Below, piece after piece: positions 59,436 through 64,000 of a stretch of DNA of 64,000 nt. The position numbers and the translations under genes were made by a program. The stretch's first letter is position 1. Each line of letters opens with the position of its first letter. The DNA is taken from positions 13,278,193 to 13,342,192 of the forward strand of contig SCHM01000001.1 of NCBI GenBank assembly GCA_004123355.1, written 5' to 3'. The notes under the pieces were generated by a model. The model ran no database searches, had not been told where the DNA came from, and saw nothing but the letters and a program-made list of their open reading frames with translations. The DNA comes from Amphirosellinia nigrospora. Taxonomy: Eukaryota > Ascomycota > Sordariomycetes > Xylariales > Xylariaceae.

Positions 59436-61631
59436 TTATTGCCCGTGCTTAATACTATCCGAAATCTTCTCGGCCAAGAAGTCTGTTAAAATGTTAGATT
59501 AGGTAATCGCTCGGTATCACTGGGTCGATAGTTACTTACAAACAGTTGATTGTGGAGACCTTTGTTTGTTAGCGGTGCACTATCCGGGGGTTTGTGAGCA
59601 AGCTTACCTGGAGGAAGGAATGGGAATGCGGAAGCATCGACAACACGCACTAAGATGAACTATTAGCATTGTCTGCTTTTAGACAGATTAAAGTCGAAAA
59701 GAAACTTACATGATTTGACACCATAAACGCGGGCATGGCTATCAACCACTGCAAGAGGGTCGCTAGCCTTGCCCATCTTGTTGGTTGCCGCCGGATGGGA
59801 AATGCTGTTGAAAGACTTCATAAGGTGCTCGTAGATCTGCTGGTTAGTCTTCACATTGGAGCCTGGATAGTACTCGGGGCCGATAGTAGTTTTGTTCAAG
59901 ACAGGTGCCTCAAGGACCTGTCGGATGCGCTTGAATCCGCCGACGACAAGCTCAACATCGTGCTTGGTGGTGAGCCAGTTGGGGTTGATCAGTGGCTTGT
60001 CTTGCATTGAGGGGAAGCTATTTGAACGGTTCCTCGCGAGGTAGGGCACTGAATGGTAGCGAGCAGCGATGCGTACATGTACCCATCCATTGGCGACGGC
60101 GGCGTCGCCGTCCAGAAGTCGGATATGTATGCCGGGATAGTTGAGAACATGAACTCCGGCCAGTCAGCAGGAAGCTTCTTGATGATTGAGAGAGTCTCTT
60201 TCGAAAAACCCGCCGTGATATCCTTCGGCAAATTTCCGAAAGCAACATAGTCGGCACCCGGGCTAGCCAATGGCCCAGTGGCATTCTTGTTCCATTGGTC
60301 CTCAGCCTTGAGAGAATTGTCGCCGTACTGAAGAGATGTGAAAGTGTCAACATCGACACGGTACCCCACGACATAATAGATGTGGTCTTGAAGGTTTCAC
60401 CAACACCTGGTCGATCGGCAATCACGGGAATACCATTCTCTTGAGAAGTGCAGCGGGACCAACGCCAGAGACTTGCAGTAGCTGTGGAGACTGATAAGTA
60501 CCACATGATATAATCACCCCTTGCGAGCCTTCAGCTTGTAGGTCTTCCCACCGGTAGTGACCTCCACGCCTATGGCCCTCTTGTTCTCGTCGAAAAGAAC
60601 CTTCTCGCCGATGCTGAGATCGTAAATCTTCAAGTTCTTCCGAGATTTGACGGAAGGTACGCGGTAGCAGAAGACGCGCGGTAGCCTTTTTAATACTGCT
60701 AACCGCCCAGGAGAACCATCAACTTGCCATTGATAAAGGCAGCGGTGTTTGTGATTCCCACCACATCCACTAAGCCATTCGAATTTAGCTGATAGATTCA
60801 TCGCAGATAGGGAGCATTATGACTACTTACTTGCTTTGGCCACCCATGTAGACCAGGGTGAAGCAAAGCTGGTATATTGGACATCGAGTGGCCCACCAAC
60901 AGGTACCACGCTGGGGTCATAAGTTGGCGTGGAATTGGCCAATCTCTCTTCAGCAAGCTCAGGGTTAAAGTTCATGCTCTTATGGTAGTACTCTTTGGCA
61001 CGATCATAAGTGTAACTCTGATCCCCGACCTCATCTGCCCACTGTTGCATGGCCCCATACGAGCTGTGAGTGTAAAGCACTGCAGACGCACACGAGGGTT
61101 AGCAAGGTGCTCATTCTTATCATGCACTCAATAACGCGACAACTAAAGGACGTACTGTAGTTCAAGTTCGACGAGCCTCCAAGCTATATATGATTAGCAT
61201 ATGATTTACTTCAGAATGTCTTAAAGCTTACCGCTTTCCCCGAGCAACGTGGACACTGACACCACCGACTCCCTATCTTCAATGTCAGCATTTCGTTCAT
61301 TGCCAGGGCACAGAGCGTGGGATCTCACAGCTTGTGGCGTTGTCGTAAACCCCCATTCGACCGCAGGGTTTGTCGTATTGGCAGACTTTGCGTTGTATCT
61401 AGCATCATATGCGGGAACCTGACTCTCATACCTGCCGCCTTCTCATACCAGGTACCAGCTTCAATGAGAGCGGGATACAGAAGGATCCTCGGAGAGCCTC
61501 GCGGCTATCACGCTACCAGCAGTTCCACCACCGACCACGACATAATCATACTCGGCTTGGTACTTTGGGACTGTACCTGCACTACTAAGTGACGATAGGG
61601 CCACAGCCAAAAGACCAAACTTTGCTGCCAT
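59436..61631 (-). CDS. GMC (glucose-methanol-choline) oxidoreductase with signal peptide, many frameshifts
   Basis: FAD-dependent alcohol/aldehyde oxidase or dehydrogenase. The start at 61631 gives MAAKFGLLAVALSSLSSAG (signal peptide) and then YDYVVVGGGTAGSVIAARLS, the ADP-binding fold. IEAGTWYEKAA, VEWGFTTTPQA and ARGKALGGSSNLNYMLYT (GMC signature) follow across short introns near 61310-61255, 61235-61170 and 61130-61085. Later blocks are VGITNTAAFINGKLMG, RAIGVEVTTGGKTYKLKA, CGTYQSPQLLQVSGVGP (second GMC signature), LINPNWLTTKHDVEL and SHPAATNKMG (catalytic His). The end, VVDASAFPFLPPG then FLAEKISDSIKHGQ, is joined over two small introns, and the stop is at 59438-59436. At least six one- or two-base losses are needed. 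About 600 residues. Secreted GMC enzymes occur in clusters such as patulin; a tailoring role here is inferred from position. Confidence 0.88.
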
Positions 61632-64000
61632 TGTCAACGAGGGTCGGCGATGACGATTGGTAAAAGGTAAAGGAACGACCGTCTTCAAAGGAGACTCGAC
61701 AGTTTGAGGCTGACGAAGACTTAATCAAGGCGACTTTCTAACTTTTATATATCCCAAGGGCTTTCGAGACCTTAAAAGCGCCACAGGAGAATTCCTAGTC
61801 CTGGCCATCTCTAGACACAGCCTAACTAGCCTCGTAATGACTTAGAAAGGATTTTGACCGAATACGTAGTAAAACTGCTCATGATCGAACGGTGAAGCCA
61901 CTCACATAGTTCGTTCAGAAGAGCTGGCCGTACAGTATGTCAGCGGAAATATCCACGAAACTAATTAGTATTAGCCAGGGCAAAGCCACCATGAAACGAA
62001 TCAAATGCTCGGACCTAACCGGGGAAAAGTACACGATAAGGCTAGGCTCCCAAGCTATAGTATTCATCCCGGCTTACGGCAAACATTGAATTAGAATTAC
62101 TATGTGCATATTGCCGTTGAGAGGAGAGAATCCTACGTCTTCCCTATGAACGTGGGGAACAGGGGTCAAAGCTTACCATAAATGGCCGAGCTGAAAATAT
62201 ATGGCTTGGCTAGCAACGAAAGACAAGCGAGGGGACCCGGACCCTTGGCTTGCGGCTGGTGATCCGACTATGCAAGGCCCGTAAACTCAATTGCTGATCG
62301 TTCACCGTAAAGATGACTTAAACATGTGGCGAACCATACCAAGGTCTGGGTTTGAACCACGGTGTGCAATGTGGAGAATTTCCCGGACTACGAAGCTCGA
62401 AAAGGATCCCTGTACATACCATTACCTATATTGATATTTTGTGCTAAAAAAAACCAATTACCATATATGGATTGAAGTCTACCGTGGCAATAATATCCAA
62501 GTCAGACCCGGGGGAGCGTTATTCCGACTCAGGATTTCACCCCAGTTCGTAATCAAAACCACCGTCTTATACGGTTGTGATAATTTGTCAAGGGGTATGT
62601 ACAAGTCTCTACATGAGATAGACAAAGTTGTGGAGAACTGACATGTCAATCAGTACACATACGCCCCGTACCTCTAGTCGGATATAGTTGCATGTCAAGC
62701 TTCAAGGTTGTAAGTCAAAGGAATCACACTCTCCGAGTATCACAAGGAACAAATGCAACCAAGCACCCGTAAGAGCGGGGTAATCCGGCCCGTTGGTGTT
62801 GAGGGGGAAAAGGGGCACAGTGCGAAGACATCTCAAAACCGGTGCAGCTATTAGAGGTCTGAGTTGCGCAGAGGGTGAAAAGCAGAAATACGAGTACGTA
62901 CTATAATTCGCGACGTAACAAAAGTAGCTTTGGTGAGGGAACATGATCTCTGAACGACTCACACGATTAACGGAGAGCCACCGGATCATTGACATCTTTG
63001 TTAATTTGAGAGCAACGAGGTCTAGGGTATTTTCATGTTTGAAACAAGAACTAGCGCAAGACAGTTGTTTCATAGGTACTAATATCATATAAGATAGACT
63101 AGAATCAAATGTGAGTCCATACACACTCAGTAGCTTAATCGCTAATTATGATCCTTATTTGTGAGCGGGTGTCATGTGCTTCACAAGAATATAGCTATTG
63201 ATGTACATTTCAGAAAATGAAAAGAATATTGTGACCTTTTGACCGAGAATGAAAGCATTACTTCTATGCTAGTATACTTTCCATCACTAAGGAAGTATGT
63301 TACGTCAATAATATTAAACACAGTGATGGTTACAGATCGTAACACGCGCACTAGATGACGAGTGACTCGCCCGCCCATCTTATATCCAGCCTTGTTAGAC
63401 CTACACTGACTCGATATACATGCAAATTAAGTATGAATTGCGTGTTTTGGGCAAGCTGTAGACCATAAGAATCATTTTTACCGCCATTAGTTTGGTTGTT
63501 GATAGGAAACGTCACGATTCAGGCAATGCTGGATTCAACCCAGCCTAGTGTTTCATGGACCAGTCACTATCATTGGCCAGAGAGTTTAAGTTTCGTCAAG
63601 CATACTGTAGAATATTATAAAGTCGCTCGCCCACAACTCAAGTGATGTTCCCTTGATATATCAATTTTGGGGGGTTCCAATCGCATGAACCTTTATAGTC
63701 CCGGGTAGACGCTGTGACCCAGGGGGTGATATCTCGCCACGATCACTCCTCACTGCAACCGCGAATGTTAATAGCATCCGAAAAGAATGTACTTACTTTT
63801 TTAGGTAAGAATTGAATGAAATGCATCACTGACTAAACATACAGACGTAGTATTACTTCCACTAATGCAAAGGTGACCCGCCCCAACAGCGACGTCCTAG
63901 ATCAACGCTGCAGCCCTATGACCTATCCGATCCTCTGCACGATTATTTTCAGCTTACATCACCGTCTTGAAGCAGCTAAACACGTCAGAAGATCCCTACA
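61632..64000. other. Right-hand flank, no gene recognised
   Basis: The first 300 bases should hold the GMC promoter. Beyond that I see only short unsupported frames (for example 62702-63124 minus, 140 codons, no motif). Confidence 0.5.

Noticed and set aside
62702-63124. 140-codon minus-strand frame
   Set aside because: Cysteine/serine-rich without motif or neighbouring exons; expected by chance in 2.3 kb of spacer.

Overview
This window is nuclear DNA of a filamentous ascomycete (Pezizomycotina, most likely a Sordariomycete). Genes carry short GT..AG introns of about 50-90 bases. The set includes the conidiation regulator WetA, the FACT subunit Spt16, a SUR7/PalI membrane protein, ribosomal protein S19, a non-reducing polyketide synthase and fungus-specific domains (2EXR, DUF6594, Vps62-like). 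The class assignment rests on the look of WetA and the other proteins and was not tested by search.

Layout. From 1 to about 28.4 kb lie mostly conserved genes: a partial hypothetical (1-692, -), serine carboxypeptidase S10 (2927-5009, +), wetA (6019-8120, -), two conserved-looking unknowns (9480-10634, -; 16903-17929, +) separated by a 6.3 kb gene-poor stretch, a SUR7/PalI protein (19224-20010, +), SPT16 (21486-24857, -), RPS19 (26907-27551, +) and a SnoaL-like protein (27752-28338, -).

From 29.4 to 42.1 kb lies an accessory block: a protein kinase with ankyrin repeats (-), a DUF6594 membrane protein (+), a caspase-like/kinase-like fusion (-), a 2EXR protein (+) and a secreted Vps62-like protein (+). 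The first three resemble parts used in fungal self-recognition and programmed cell death, although no function is shown here.

From 44.0 to 61.6 kb lies a polyketide gene cluster: an MFS monocarboxylate-type transporter (-), a non-reducing PKS with order SAT-KS-AT-PT-ACP-CMeT and no visible release domain (-), a cytochrome P450 transcribed divergently from it (+), and a GMC oxidoreductase with a signal peptide (-). A plausible reading is that the PKS makes a methylated aromatic polyketide, the P450 and GMC enzyme oxidise it, and the MFS protein exports it or a precursor. No cluster transcription factor is visible.

A feature runs through the whole window: nearly every long gene is broken by shifts of the reading frame that fit the loss of one base (sometimes two), usually at or beside a short homopolymer, with the protein continuing unchanged in the next frame. 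It affects wetA and SPT16, so homopolymer under-calling in a draft assembly is the most economical explanation. The coordinates below therefore span gene loci whose frames must be repaired by resequencing before proteins are taken from them.
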